From the NCBI RefSeq assembly GCF_006438925.1, contig NZ_RCZA01000006.1, forward strand, positions 62,001 to 126,000: a stretch of 64,000 nucleotides of DNA, read 5' to 3'. The position numbers were made by a program, and so were the translations under genes. The stretch's first letter is position 1; each line of letters starts with the position of its first letter. Below the pieces are notes generated by a model. That model saw nothing but the letters and a program-made list of their open reading frames with translations. It was not told the DNA's origin and made no database searches. Below are positions 46,735-54,838 of the stretch, piece after piece. The stretch is from Pseudomonas mandelii. GTDB lineage: Bacteria > Pseudomonadota > Gammaproteobacteria > Pseudomonadales > Pseudomonadaceae.

Positions 46735-47036
46735 GTGGAAGAAACCGCACTGCATTGCGCCGAAGCGACTACACGCGAACACGCTGACGTCCCGCCACTG
46801 GGCTGGTGATGAGTGATCATTACCAGCCTAGCCTTGCGTAATTCTGAGCCTGTTAACACGGCTCAGAAACCACATGTCGACGACAAGCCCTAACGTCGAA
46901 CTTCAACCTTGTAGAACAAATTTTCTATCATCAGGCGGCGCCGATCGGACATCACTGCCCCTTGAATTTGACTCGCCAGTCGCACCTAGAATTTACACTC
47001 TCGTTGATTGGCTAAATCAGAGATGGGGCGTGCCGC
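46735..47036. other. Intergenic region after the Shango operon
   Basis: About 300 bases between the helicase stop and the end of a minus-strand fragment. I see no clear terminator hairpin with a T run and no supported gene. Confidence 0.4.
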
Positions 47037-47477
47037 CTAAAGAAAGTCCTCATACGTGCGAGTGGTGTTTGCCATCAGAGCGAAGAAATTCGGGAGCGCT
47101 TCAGCATCTGCCTGTCGTGTTGGCGGCCAGGCCGGTTCAAAGCTCAGTGAGTCCTCCTTCAAGTACACCGTGAGGAACATTTCTGCTTTGCCGGCTTCGT
47201 TCGCCCAGCAAGGCGGCAGATCGCCTCCCTTGCCCTTGTTCAGCTTGTTTTGTAAAAACTGAACCTGCCCTTTCAGGCCACTGTTGGTTTTCTGCAACGT
47301 CGTCGGATTTGCACCTTGTTTCTCGGCTTGGGCATAAGCTTCAGCGTTCTTCACAATGTCTGAAATCTGCTCCGAAGTCGGAACGCCTTCTTGCCCTAAC
47401 GCGGTCTTCAACAATTGCTCAGTTGCCTTGAGCAGGCTCCCCCTCCAATATCGATTTAGTAGAATCACAGTGTGCAC
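47037..47477 (-). pseudogene. Unrecognised gene fragment with coiled-coil-like part
   Basis: A 146-residue frame. The first half is charged and helical (LLKATEQLLKTALGQEG, then SGLKGQVQFLQNKLNKGKGG) and the second half reads LPPCWANEAGKAEMFLTVYLKEDSLSFEPAWPPTRQADAEALPN, which looks like a small beta domain at the end of a longer membrane or coiled-coil protein. The start has no membrane segment and the end is abrupt, so I take it as the remaining C-terminal part of a truncated gene. The function is unknown. It lies within the defence-rich part of the island. Confidence 0.45.
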
Positions 47478-47536
47478 GGACCACGCCTTATATTGATAAA
47501 CGCAACACCGATGGATAAAAGGACGTCGAGAGCATC

Positions 47537-47740
47537 ATGACGACAGGGCGTGACTACGGGGCGGGCGATATCAAACAGGCCATTTATGACTTCCGCGGCA
47601 GTGACAGCGCCTTGATGCAGGCCATCCTCAAGTCACTTCCACAACTCGGCACCTTGACGGCGCGGGTGCGGGAGTTGATCGAGTCGTTACTCTCTGATGA
47701 AGTCGTCGGTGGCACTGCCGTGATATTGGCCGGCGCGTAG
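47537..47740 (+). CDS. Small hypothetical protein
   Basis: A 67-residue frame starting ATG 47537 with a GGACG/GAGAG-containing leader. The text MTTGRDYGAGDIKQAIYDFRG then LPQLGTLTARVRELIESLLSDE is protein-like, acidic and helical, ending in a hydrophobic tail VVGGTAVILAGA that could touch a membrane. No family is recognised. It is convergent with the 350-residue unknown gene to its right. Confidence 0.4.
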   Translation: MTTGRDYGAGDIKQAIYDFRGSDSALMQAILKSLPQLGTLTARVRELIESLLSDEVVGGTAVILAGA

Positions 47741-47789
47741 TTCACCAAACTAATTCCCGTCCTGAGCAATCAGGACCGGCGCTGGCAGT

Positions 47790-48842
47790 TCAGTCCAATC
47801 GGATATCCAACCCAAGCCCCGGCAGGCACCATTCCTGCCAACTTTCGTCTACGGCCGCACGCTCTTCAGCGTTGGCACAAAAATCCTTGGCCAACTCGAA
47901 CAACGCCGCCACTCGCTGCCGGCGCTGCTCCGTGGTCATCTCGCCTCTGATCCCAACGGTCTGTACAGTCTGGAGAATTTTCGTGCATTGGGCCTCATCC
48001 AATCCCTCCGGAAAGATGGAAAAGCACGTTTTCTGACTGACATGCAGCAGCGGTGGCAGTACGCGCAGGATCAATCGGTGCAGTACTTTATCGCCCGTGA
48101 CCACTGCAGGTGTGCCAATAAATGAATAACCCTGCTGGCGTAGCGTCGGCAGTATCAACCATAGGTTCAAATCCCCCGCCCGGTTGCGCAGGTACGGCAC
48201 TGTGATGTGGCTGCCCTCAACCTTTTGTCCCGACTGGAAAGCCAGGAAGGAATCCAGATACGAGTAGGCAGGCTTCGTATCCCCGTCGAGTTTGAGCGCC
48301 TGCTGACTTTTCAGCACAACCCCTAAGGCAGTCAACATAAGGCTGGAAGTGAAGCGCGGAATATCAGCCTGGCCAATTCGATCAAGCTCAGCCAGCGCCG
48401 TATCCACCGGCATCTTCCTCGACAGCAATGATTTCATGATCACCACATAGGGAAAAATGAGGCTGAACTGCGTCTTCAGTGCCGCTTCATTCCTGCGTAA
48501 AAGGGCCACTTGTTGCTCGGCGAAATTCGCTCGAAAGTTAAAGCCCAAATCGCACAAGGTTTGGGTCATCGCGTCTATTCGGGTAATCGGGTCAGCGCGA
48601 AGCTTTGGATTGGAAAACCACTGTTCCATCAGCGCCGGCAACGGATTCAGAATGGACTGGTCTCGGACGTGCTGCGGCAGCTGGCGCGCCCAATCCACTT
48701 TACTCAGGGCATTGGTGTCCAGAAATAGCTCATAGGGGCCATCGCCTTTCTTTGCATTCAGAAACGGCCACACCACTGCGCAACCACTTGGTGTGAGCAC
48801 GCATCGTTCGTCATAAGGCACAGCGATATTAAGTTGCTGCAT
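47790..48842 (-). CDS. Unknown protein with PIN-like N-terminal motif
   Basis: A 350-residue soluble protein of unknown family. Near residue 38 it has YELFLDTNALSKVDWARQL, resembling the beta-strand plus Asp-Thr-Asn that opens PIN-type ribonuclease domains. Further acidic residues are present (for example KPAYSYLDSFLAFQ around 190), but I cannot confirm the complete PIN quartet. The middle is helical and slightly hydrophobic, and the C-terminus is rich in charged helices. It stands alone on the minus strand between Shango and a large nuclease/helicase gene. A nuclease role in defence is a guess from this motif and the neighbourhood. Confidence 0.6.
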   Translation of the reverse strand: MQQLNIAVPYDERCVLTPSGCAVVWPFLNAKKGDGPYELFLDTNALSKVDWARQLPQHVRDQSILNPLPALMEQWFSNPKLRADPITRIDAMTQTLCDLGFNFRANFAEQQVALLRRNEAALKTQFSLIFPYVVIMKSLLSRKMPVDTALAELDRIGQADIPRFTSSLMLTALGVVLKSQQALKLDGDTKPAYSYLDSFLAFQSGQKVEGSHITVPYLRNRAGDLNLWLILPTLRQQGYSFIGTPAVVTGDKVLHRLILRVLPPLLHVSQKTCFSIFPEGLDEAQCTKILQTVQTVGIRGEMTTEQRRQRVAALFELAKDFCANAEERAAVDESWQEWCLPGLGLDIRLD

Positions 48843-49261
48843 TGGAACACGAACCTCATCGCATTACTGTTTTTGAAGCCCTAAATCTTATAAGTGACAG
48901 GCTACCCTTGTATGGCATCGTTCAAACGCATCCGCTGATTGATGATTGCGTCTAACAACTGTATTCCGGCCGGCGTATTTATCCGCCCTGCACCGGCGGG
49001 GATACTGCTCCACTGTCGCCTTTCGGATAAACGCTCATGACGAAGTCTGATTTCGCCGCCTCGTCCTGGACCGCAGGGGCAGGCATCGACGCAGAGATCT
49101 CGCTCTCTTCGATCTGGCCATCGACAGCAAGCTTCGAGCCTGCGACTTAATGAAGCCCAAGCTCCGCGTGCGCGATGTCGCTCCTGGCGAGTACATATCA
49201 TCACGAGCCATGGTGATGCAGCAGAAAACGCAGCGGCCGTCAGGATTACTAACTCCTTTTT
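48843..49261. other. Intergenic stretch with decayed minus-strand coding traces
   Basis: About 420 bases. Minus-strand frames carry protein-like pieces such as VDGQIEESEISASMPAPAVQ and INTPAGIQLLDAIINQRMRL in different frames, suggesting a small decayed gene. None is long enough or anchored by a domain to be called. No hairpin or tRNA was seen. Confidence 0.35.
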
Positions 49262-52200
49262 CTATATTTTCGTCGCAAGTTCATCGTAACGGCAGAAAGC
49301 ATTGGCAAGTTGCATCTGGCGGGGCGTTCGGCATTGAGCCTCAAACAAAGTAGGCGACGCAACGAGTACACAAACACATTTTGCACGTGATGTAGCGACA
49401 TTCAGTCGGTTTAGGCTGTAGAGAAACTCCATTCCACGCGGTGCATCGACGTAACTTGATGTTGTCATCGAGTAAATAACGATCGGCGCCTCCTGTCCTT
49501 GGAATTTGTCGACAGTTCCGATCCGAGCTCCCGGAATGCGGTCCTGCAGCTCGAACACCTGCGCATTATAGGGAGCAATGATTAATATATCTTGAAGCGA
49601 TATCAGTCGCTCAACACCATGCCTGTCGATCCAGGTAGTGCCTGACGCAAGGATTTCCTCCACGAGCGTTCGAACGCAATCAGCCTCTTCCGGCGATGAA
49701 CTCTGATTGCCTTCAGAAACGACTGCAACATAGCGGAGGCCTGAACCATTGAGGCGTCCGGGTGAGCGAATTGCTTGAGTCTCCAATCCTGGGCGAGGAT
49801 GAAGACGCCCCTCGTAGAATAGTTCGGACGTATAGGAGCAGATGTCCGGATGAAGACGCCATGTCTCCGCAAGAAAAAGTCCTCGGTCAGACGCAATCGT
49901 CTGCTCTTCACCAAGAATATGATGCAGAGCTGAAACATCAGTGCCTTCTGGATGACTACCCTGCATCGGCTGATCGAGTTGTTGCGGATCGCCTAGCAAC
50001 ACAACGCTATTCGCCGCTTGTGATACAGCAATTACATTCGCAAGCGCCATTTGCGCCGCTTCATCAATAAACAGCACATCTACGGAGTGCGCTGCATCAG
50101 GCGACGCCCACAGCCAAGCAGTCCCTCCTGCCACATTTGCTCTGCTGCCGATGGCATTTAGCAAATCAGCATTACTTCTTACAAATCGCAATCGCTGCTG
50201 ATCTGGTTCCATCTCCGAAGGTTTTTGAAAGCAGCAAACATCAATTTCCATTTCTTCAGAAGCCTTCACTACTCCATCGAGAAGGTTGCGGATGACCTTG
50301 TGACTATTGGCAGTCACTCCAACAGTCTTCCCGGCTTGTACCAGAGAACAGATCATGCGTGAGCCTGTGTGCGTCTTGCCGGCACCTGGCGGCCCTTGAA
50401 TTGGAAGCAGTCCACTTTCGATATGTGCCGCAACACGGAGTGCGGCATCGAGGACAGGCTCACCTTCATGCTGGATCGGTTGATTGCCTATACGAGGGGG
50501 CAGGCGCATCAGAAGATCACGAGCGGCCTGAAAGGGTCCGCCTCCCTCCATCCCATTAGCAACGACATGTTCGCCGATGCGAACAAGCGCATTGGCGAGG
50601 ACAGTAGTATTAATAACTGCGTGGGAAAAAACTGCCTCAGGATGAATATTTTCACTGTCCCCTCTTTTCTTAATATCGACCCAACGGTCATCCAGAGAAA
50701 TTGCGTCGACGCTGCCTAGCTTCCTGCCTCCTAAAGTGTGCAAATCCTCACTGCCGCGCATCTCCGTTTCTTGAGGAGGGAAGCTGTAGCGATGAATGGG
50801 GGCCTTAGCGGTTCCCCCGTTCACGCCCACAAATGTTAGACCTGAAAGTCCAGCTCGCTCGTCGAGCAAATCTTCTGCCATAAGGTCGGAAAGGCGGAAA
50901 TACTCCCACCAAAGCGCTTTCTGTTCTCTGCGGTGCCAGTCGAGCGAATGCGCGAGAATCCATCGAGCATGCTCCTCGGCCGTGCGCTCCGCCGCATCAG
51001 TAGAAACCCCGTCCGTCAACCGTTCGATAAGCCCATTGATCCTCTCTTGCCATTCACCAAGGGCCTCGCTTGGCAAGCTCTCAGGCACTTCCGGTCGGGG
51101 AATGATATTGCCAACATTGATCAAATTGGTGCGCCGTATTTCTAACCAGTCCCGAAGGCGCCATGTAGATACGCAGTCATCTCGGTTGTATCCAGTCACA
51201 ACATAACGATCAGCATCACTGATGAATGCTAAATCTCCCAGCTCAAGACATGCTTGAACCTTAGCAAGGGCCATGTTTGCTTCTGAAAGCGCTGTATCTC
51301 GGATGAAACCATATAAGGGCTCAAGCTTTTTGATCGAGTAACTTTCCACGCTCGCTCGTAGCCCATTTCGTATCACGCTGTAAAGGTCAACAAAGCGTTT
51401 AGAGCGCAAAAGGGCATCAATCTCTTCCTCACGACTTGCATGCCGCCCCATCAACCGTTTTAGAGCAGCCGGCTCATAGGGTGCGAAATGGTAAATGTGC
51501 AGATCCGGGTATTGCTCCTGTCGAGCGATGACGAAATCGATGAAACGCTCGAAATTCAGTTTTTCCTCCTCACGAGATAGCGCCCAGTCAGCCGTGTAAG
51601 CGATGCCATTGTCACCATCAATAAAAGTATAACCAAACAGGTACTCAAGGCCGCCTTCCCCAGCAAATGGATCGCCCTCCAGATCGAAGAAGATATCCCC
51701 GACTGAGGGTTCGGGGAGGCTCGCTAAACCGAATCCTTCCGTCACAGGTAAAAGTTCGTGAAGCACGTTCCCTGCGTCGCGTCCCTCGACCTGAATGCGC
51801 GCCTGCTCTCGTACCCGCTCGTACGAATGTACTGCCCCGCGCGAAGGCCTCCATGGAAGCGGAACCGGCATTGCTGCTAGATCCGTCATGGTTTCTATGC
51901 CGTGCCGTCTTAACTCATCGATATGGACTTTGGTGATCCCGGCCACAAGCGAGGGATGGTCATCCTCTCGACGTTTACGGTCGCAACGACTCTGCCAACG
52001 ACAGATGTCGCAATGCTCCTTCGGTTCAGGATAGATCACCTCCCCCGCGTGCTCGATAGCAGCTACAAGGCTGCTTTTGACTCGTCGAAAGTACGCTGCG
52101 TAATCGTCCATTCGATACATCTGTGGCTCATACCCGGACCATGGGGCAACCACATAGCTATGTGTCGGGCAACCCCCTTGGATGGTGCCGACTAGATCGG

Positions 52201-52654
52201 CGTACAAGCAAAGCTGCAAGACAGTTCCACCTTTCGTCTCACGAGCAAGCTTGGTATCGATCACCTCATAAGACCATGCTCCAAGATCGCTCTCGGCCTC
52301 TACTCGCCTGAGGACATCCGTGCGACCGACCCAACCATTCGCGCGAAACGCGCCTTGTACTATGATCTCATCCCCAGCGAGCATGGCGCTCCTTGTGCGC
52401 TCAACCGATTCGTCATCAACTCCGATACCGTCAATGATTGTCACGGATAGCCCCTGGGATCGTAGGTGCTCGACAAAGCTTTGTTCATGTCGTGCGCCAC
52501 GCTCCCAAAGAATCTGCAGCAATGGGTCCCAGATAGCAGGGCGTTCTAGCTCGCCATTTGCCACAGCTAAGTCAAGGCTCGTTAAGTGCCGGCAGTTAAG
52601 ATGTCCAACCAAGTCAGAAGCACTAAGAAAAATCGAATCGCCTAGCCTTTGCAT
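49262..52654 (-). CDS. RecB-like nuclease fused to DNA2-type helicase (TM0106 family)
   Basis: A 1130-residue protein. The N-terminal PD-(D/E)XK nuclease region (about 1-230) has EVIDTKLARETKGGTVLQLCLYADLV with the catalytic Asp and Lys, closed by a cysteine set (HCDICRWQSRC) that could hold an iron-sulfur cluster. A DEDD-type exonuclease-like segment follows (DIFFDLEGDPFAG near 310). The C-terminal superfamily 1 helicase has motif I IQGPPGAGKTHTGSRMI near 755, motif II FIDEAAQM, motif III LLGDPQQL and TVDKFQGQEAPIVIYSMT. This is the TM0106-type architecture, common in defence islands, and probably processes DNA. No partner gene overlaps it, so it may act alone. Confidence 0.88.
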   Translation of the reverse strand: MQRLGDSIFLSASDLVGHLNCRHLTSLDLAVANGELERPAIWDPLLQILWERGARHEQSFVEHLRSQGLSVTIIDGIGVDDESVERTRSAMLAGDEIIVQGAFRANGWVGRTDVLRRVEAESDLGAWSYEVIDTKLARETKGGTVLQLCLYADLVGTIQGGCPTHSYVVAPWSGYEPQMYRMDDYAAYFRRVKSSLVAAIEHAGEVIYPEPKEHCDICRWQSRCDRKRREDDHPSLVAGITKVHIDELRRHGIETMTDLAAMPVPLPWRPSRGAVHSYERVREQARIQVEGRDAGNVLHELLPVTEGFGLASLPEPSVGDIFFDLEGDPFAGEGGLEYLFGYTFIDGDNGIAYTADWALSREEEKLNFERFIDFVIARQEQYPDLHIYHFAPYEPAALKRLMGRHASREEEIDALLRSKRFVDLYSVIRNGLRASVESYSIKKLEPLYGFIRDTALSEANMALAKVQACLELGDLAFISDADRYVVTGYNRDDCVSTWRLRDWLEIRRTNLINVGNIIPRPEVPESLPSEALGEWQERINGLIERLTDGVSTDAAERTAEEHARWILAHSLDWHRREQKALWWEYFRLSDLMAEDLLDERAGLSGLTFVGVNGGTAKAPIHRYSFPPQETEMRGSEDLHTLGGRKLGSVDAISLDDRWVDIKKRGDSENIHPEAVFSHAVINTTVLANALVRIGEHVVANGMEGGGPFQAARDLLMRLPPRIGNQPIQHEGEPVLDAALRVAAHIESGLLPIQGPPGAGKTHTGSRMICSLVQAGKTVGVTANSHKVIRNLLDGVVKASEEMEIDVCCFQKPSEMEPDQQRLRFVRSNADLLNAIGSRANVAGGTAWLWASPDAAHSVDVLFIDEAAQMALANVIAVSQAANSVVLLGDPQQLDQPMQGSHPEGTDVSALHHILGEEQTIASDRGLFLAETWRLHPDICSYTSELFYEGRLHPRPGLETQAIRSPGRLNGSGLRYVAVVSEGNQSSSPEEADCVRTLVEEILASGTTWIDRHGVERLISLQDILIIAPYNAQVFELQDRIPGARIGTVDKFQGQEAPIVIYSMTTSSYVDAPRGMEFLYSLNRLNVATSRAKCVCVLVASPTLFEAQCRTPRQMQLANAFCRYDELATKI

Positions 52655-52868
52655 TTGATTCCGACCTCATCAAAAGTCCATTCAGATGCTCTGTCGTCCA
52701 AATGCCAGCTCTAGTGACTTTTAGGATTAGCCAAAGCGAATGCCCGCTCGTCGAGTGTAGTCAATAGTGAAAGATCCACTGTGGATCGAAAAACAGGCAC
52801 TCAAACATACCCCGTCGTGCGCTACCTTAGAGCTTCATACTCATCACGACGCGACTAGGAACCATGGA

Positions 52869-53774
52869 ATGAATCGCAAGCAGTTTCTCGAGCAACCGGA
52901 CGTGCTCGGCCTCATCGACTGGCTAATCGAAAACCTCCCCACTCTGCCAGTGCATCTGAAGGTCGCGCGCAGCAGGTTCGTGCGCAAAGCGATCGACTGC
53001 AAGGTTCAAGGTATCGAAGCGGTTCAGGCGGAATACCAGTGGGGCGGGAACTGGGAGACGGTCAAGGTGGAGCTGCGCCGGCTGCGCATTCGCTTGCGCC
53101 TTGCGGTTCGAGCCCGCGATGAGTTCGCCACGCATGGGGCCTGCGAAGCGATCCTAGCGTGGGGAAATGTCGATGGCGCCGTCGGATTCCTCAAGGAGCA
53201 AATGCACGACAAGAACTTGGTGAATTACCTAAAGCGGTGCCAGGCGCTTCTCGCGCTGGACCGCACGCAGCAGCTCAGCCACCTCACCAAGCAGAACATC
53301 CTAAGATTCGACTCGGGCATGACTAAGATCCATGCCCTGCTCGACACCACTGGCTCTCCCATCTATGACGGCCGGGTCGGTGCCGCCATCGCGCTGCTCT
53401 ACCACCTGTACCGCCAAGGCACCGGCACCACTGCGCCGCAGACACTGGACTTCGCCTGGGGGCCAGGGATCGGCGACCAGATTCGAAACCCAAAACACTT
53501 AAAGCTTGGCTACAACGGTACACCGCAACTCTCCACCACCAGTCGCCACCTTTGGGCACGGCGCCAGCTCCAATTAGGTTGGATCATCCGCGCGGTACTA
53601 GAAGGGTCCGAACTATTCGCCAAGCAGCCCCAGCTGGTAGACCGCTGCCACGCCTTTGAAGCTGGATTGTTCATGATGGGCTATGACCTACGCAGTCTAG
53701 TCCCCGACGGCTATACGATCCCAGTGCCGCCCAAGCCTAACTACCGGGTACGCAGGATGACCCGAGCGACCTGA
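52869..53774 (+). CDS. Unknown 301-residue protein at the tRNA end of the island
   Basis: A soluble, basic protein starting MNRKQFLEQPDVLGLIDWL, with TAGGA about 10 bases before the ATG. It contains VKVELRRLRIRLRLAVRARDEF, a very basic helical stretch (about 60-85), then TKQNILRFDSGMTKIHALLD, GRVGAAIALLYHLYRQGTG and a proline/basic tail PVPPKPNYRVRRMTR. I recognise no named family. Because it is the gene next to the attachment site, opposite the integrase end, it may be part of the element's own machinery rather than cargo; this is inference. Confidence 0.65.
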   Translation: MNRKQFLEQPDVLGLIDWLIENLPTLPVHLKVARSRFVRKAIDCKVQGIEAVQAEYQWGGNWETVKVELRRLRIRLRLAVRARDEFATHGACEAILAWGNVDGAVGFLKEQMHDKNLVNYLKRCQALLALDRTQQLSHLTKQNILRFDSGMTKIHALLDTTGSPIYDGRVGAAIALLYHLYRQGTGTTAPQTLDFAWGPGIGDQIRNPKHLKLGYNGTPQLSTTSRHLWARRQLQLGWIIRAVLEGSELFAKQPQLVDRCHAFEAGLFMMGYDLRSLVPDGYTIPVPPKPNYRVRRMTRAT

Positions 53775-53932
53775 GATAAACAAACTGATGGTTACCTGTA
53801 TGTAGTTCTCAATAAGCAAGAAAATAGTCTTAAACACTCAAAAATGTCAGGACCTGAAGAGAAAGACCAAACAACATTGGTAAAGAGACCACGCGTGAGC
53901 GCCAAGGCCTGCGTCCGCCCACGCGAAAGCCG

Positions 53933-54076
53933 TGAGGATTCCACCCAGAGCCGGAGGTTTTGTGGGGGTAAAAACAACCAAAAATAAAAAAGGGTCGCGA
54001 GATAAAATCTCGCAACCCTTTGAATTATATGGTCGGGACGGAGTGATTCGAACACTCGACCCCTAGCACCCCATGC
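53933..54076. repeat. Right end of element 2 (copy of 16701-16842)
   Basis: These about 144 bases repeat the right end of element 1: GATTCCA, the block TTTTGTGGGGGTAAAA, an A-rich spacer, the GCGAGAT/ATCTCGC hairpin, then the 3' part of the intact tRNA-Pro to CACCCCAT. The shared sequence outside the tRNA (53933-54029) comes from the elements, not from the chromosome, since the leftmost att copy at 10564 has a different hairpin beside it. Confidence 0.82.
53989..54021 (-). terminator. Terminator of tRNA-Pro supplied by element 2
   Basis: A hairpin with AAAGGGT/AACCCTTT outer arms and GCGAGAT/ATCTCGC inner arms. On the minus strand it lies 8 bases after the CCA end of tRNA-Pro and is followed by TTTTTTATTTTTGG, a good rho-independent terminator. 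The same structure is seen at 16756-16788. Confidence 0.75.
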
Positions 54077-54106
54077 TAGTGCGCTACCGGACTGCGCTAC
54101 GCCCCG
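54030..54106 (-). tRNA. tRNA-Pro (anticodon GGG)
   Basis: Seventy-seven bases on the minus strand fold as a complete tRNA: acceptor start CGGGGCG, D arm with AGCGCAG and GGTAGCGC, anticodon stem CTAGC/GCTAG around a 7-base loop ATGGGGT (anticodon GGG), T arm with GTTCGAATC, and an encoded CCA. The 3' half is the integration target for both elements; integration kept the gene whole. It lies about 90 bases downstream of the MerR gene on the same strand. Confidence 0.96.
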
Positions 54107-54195
54107 ACTAGGCGTGAAACCCGTTCCTCTTCTCGAAGAACGCTCAAGAATATATCGCAAGCTTTTGAAAACTGGAAGTATTTAAAAGCAGGAAT

Positions 54196-54552
54196 TTATT
54201 TCTTGAGTACCACCAGAACATCCTCCAGCTCGGCGATCATCTGGCGGATCATTTGCTTGTATTGGGTCGTGTCGTCTTTGGCTTCATCGCCGGACAAACG
54301 CAAGCGTGCGCCGCCGATGGTGAACCCCTGATCATAAAGAAGCGCGCGGATCTGCCGGATCATCAGCACGTCTTGTCGCTGATAATACCGGCGGTTTCCG
54401 CGGCGTTTGACGGGGTTGAGTTGAGGAAACTCCTGCTCCCAGTAGCGCAGCACGTGTGGTTTTACCGCACACAGCTCGCTGACTTCACCAATGGTGAAGT
54501 AGCGTTTGCCTGGGATGACGGGAAGTTCGTCGTTATGACTTGGTTCCAGCAT
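54196..54552 (-). CDS. MerR family regulator downstream of ihfA
   Basis: A 118-residue protein with a MerR-type winged helix near the N-terminus: [25 protein letters not shown], then [35 protein letters not shown], and a short dimerisation helix. It has no metal-binding cysteine loop. The ATG at 54552 lies inside the end of ihfA (20-base overlap). This pair, ihfA and a 118-residue MerR gene after pheT, is the standard arrangement in Pseudomonas. The target and signal of the protein are unknown. Confidence 0.92.
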   Translation of the reverse strand: MLEPSHNDELPVIPGKRYFTIGEVSELCAVKPHVLRYWEQEFPQLNPVKRRGNRRYYQRQDVLMIRQIRALLYDQGFTIGGARLRLSGDEAKDDTTQYKQMIRQMIAELEDVLVVLKK

Positions 54553-54835
54553 AAGCCTCAACTCGGGCCTTCAACTTCTGCCCTGGACGAAAGGTGACCA
54601 CACGGCGAGCCGTGATCGGGATTTCTTCACCCGTTTTCGGATTGCGGCCAGGCCGCTGGCGTTTGTCCCGAAGGTCGAAATTGCCGAAACCGGACAATTT
54701 GACTTGTTCGTTGTCTTCAAGAGCGTGCCTGATTTCTTCAAAAAACAGTTCGACCAATTCCTTGGCTTCCCGTTTATTCAGGCCCAGCTCTTCATACAGA
54801 CGTTCCGCCATCTCAGCTTTCGTCAGAGCCCCCAT
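54533..54835 (-). CDS. ihfA: Integration host factor subunit alpha
   Basis: A 100-residue DNA-bending protein of the HU/IHF family, full length: [26 protein letters not shown] then [30 protein letters not shown], with the Pro that inserts into DNA in the beta arm. It forms a heterodimer with IhfB and serves in recombination, transcription and replication. It lies 3 bases after pheT, as in other gammaproteobacteria. IHF is also a usual cofactor of tyrosine-recombinase islands, though its position beside the island is the normal chromosomal one. Confidence 0.98.
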   Translation of the reverse strand: MGALTKAEMAERLYEELGLNKREAKELVELFFEEIRHALEDNEQVKLSGFGNFDLRDKRQRPGRNPKTGEEIPITARRVVTFRPGQKLKARVEAYAGTKS

Positions 54836-54838
54836 ACG

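Larger units (their letters stand above)
16794..54076. mobile_element. Element 2: 37-kb island in tRNA-Pro with lipopeptide cluster and defence genes
   Basis: The element is bounded by tRNA-Pro 3' sequence at 16794-16842 and inside the intact tRNA at 54030-54076. A truncated P4-like integrase starts at 16993. Cargo in order: LuxR/RsaM/LuxI and the NRPS cluster (17.4-38.7 kb), a group II intron remnant, relic small genes, a Shango-type system (40.8-46.7 kb), unknown genes, a RecB-like nuclease/helicase and a 301-residue unknown protein next to the tRNA. The right end is repeated at the end of element 1. The integrase is broken, so present mobility would need help in trans. Confidence 0.8.
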
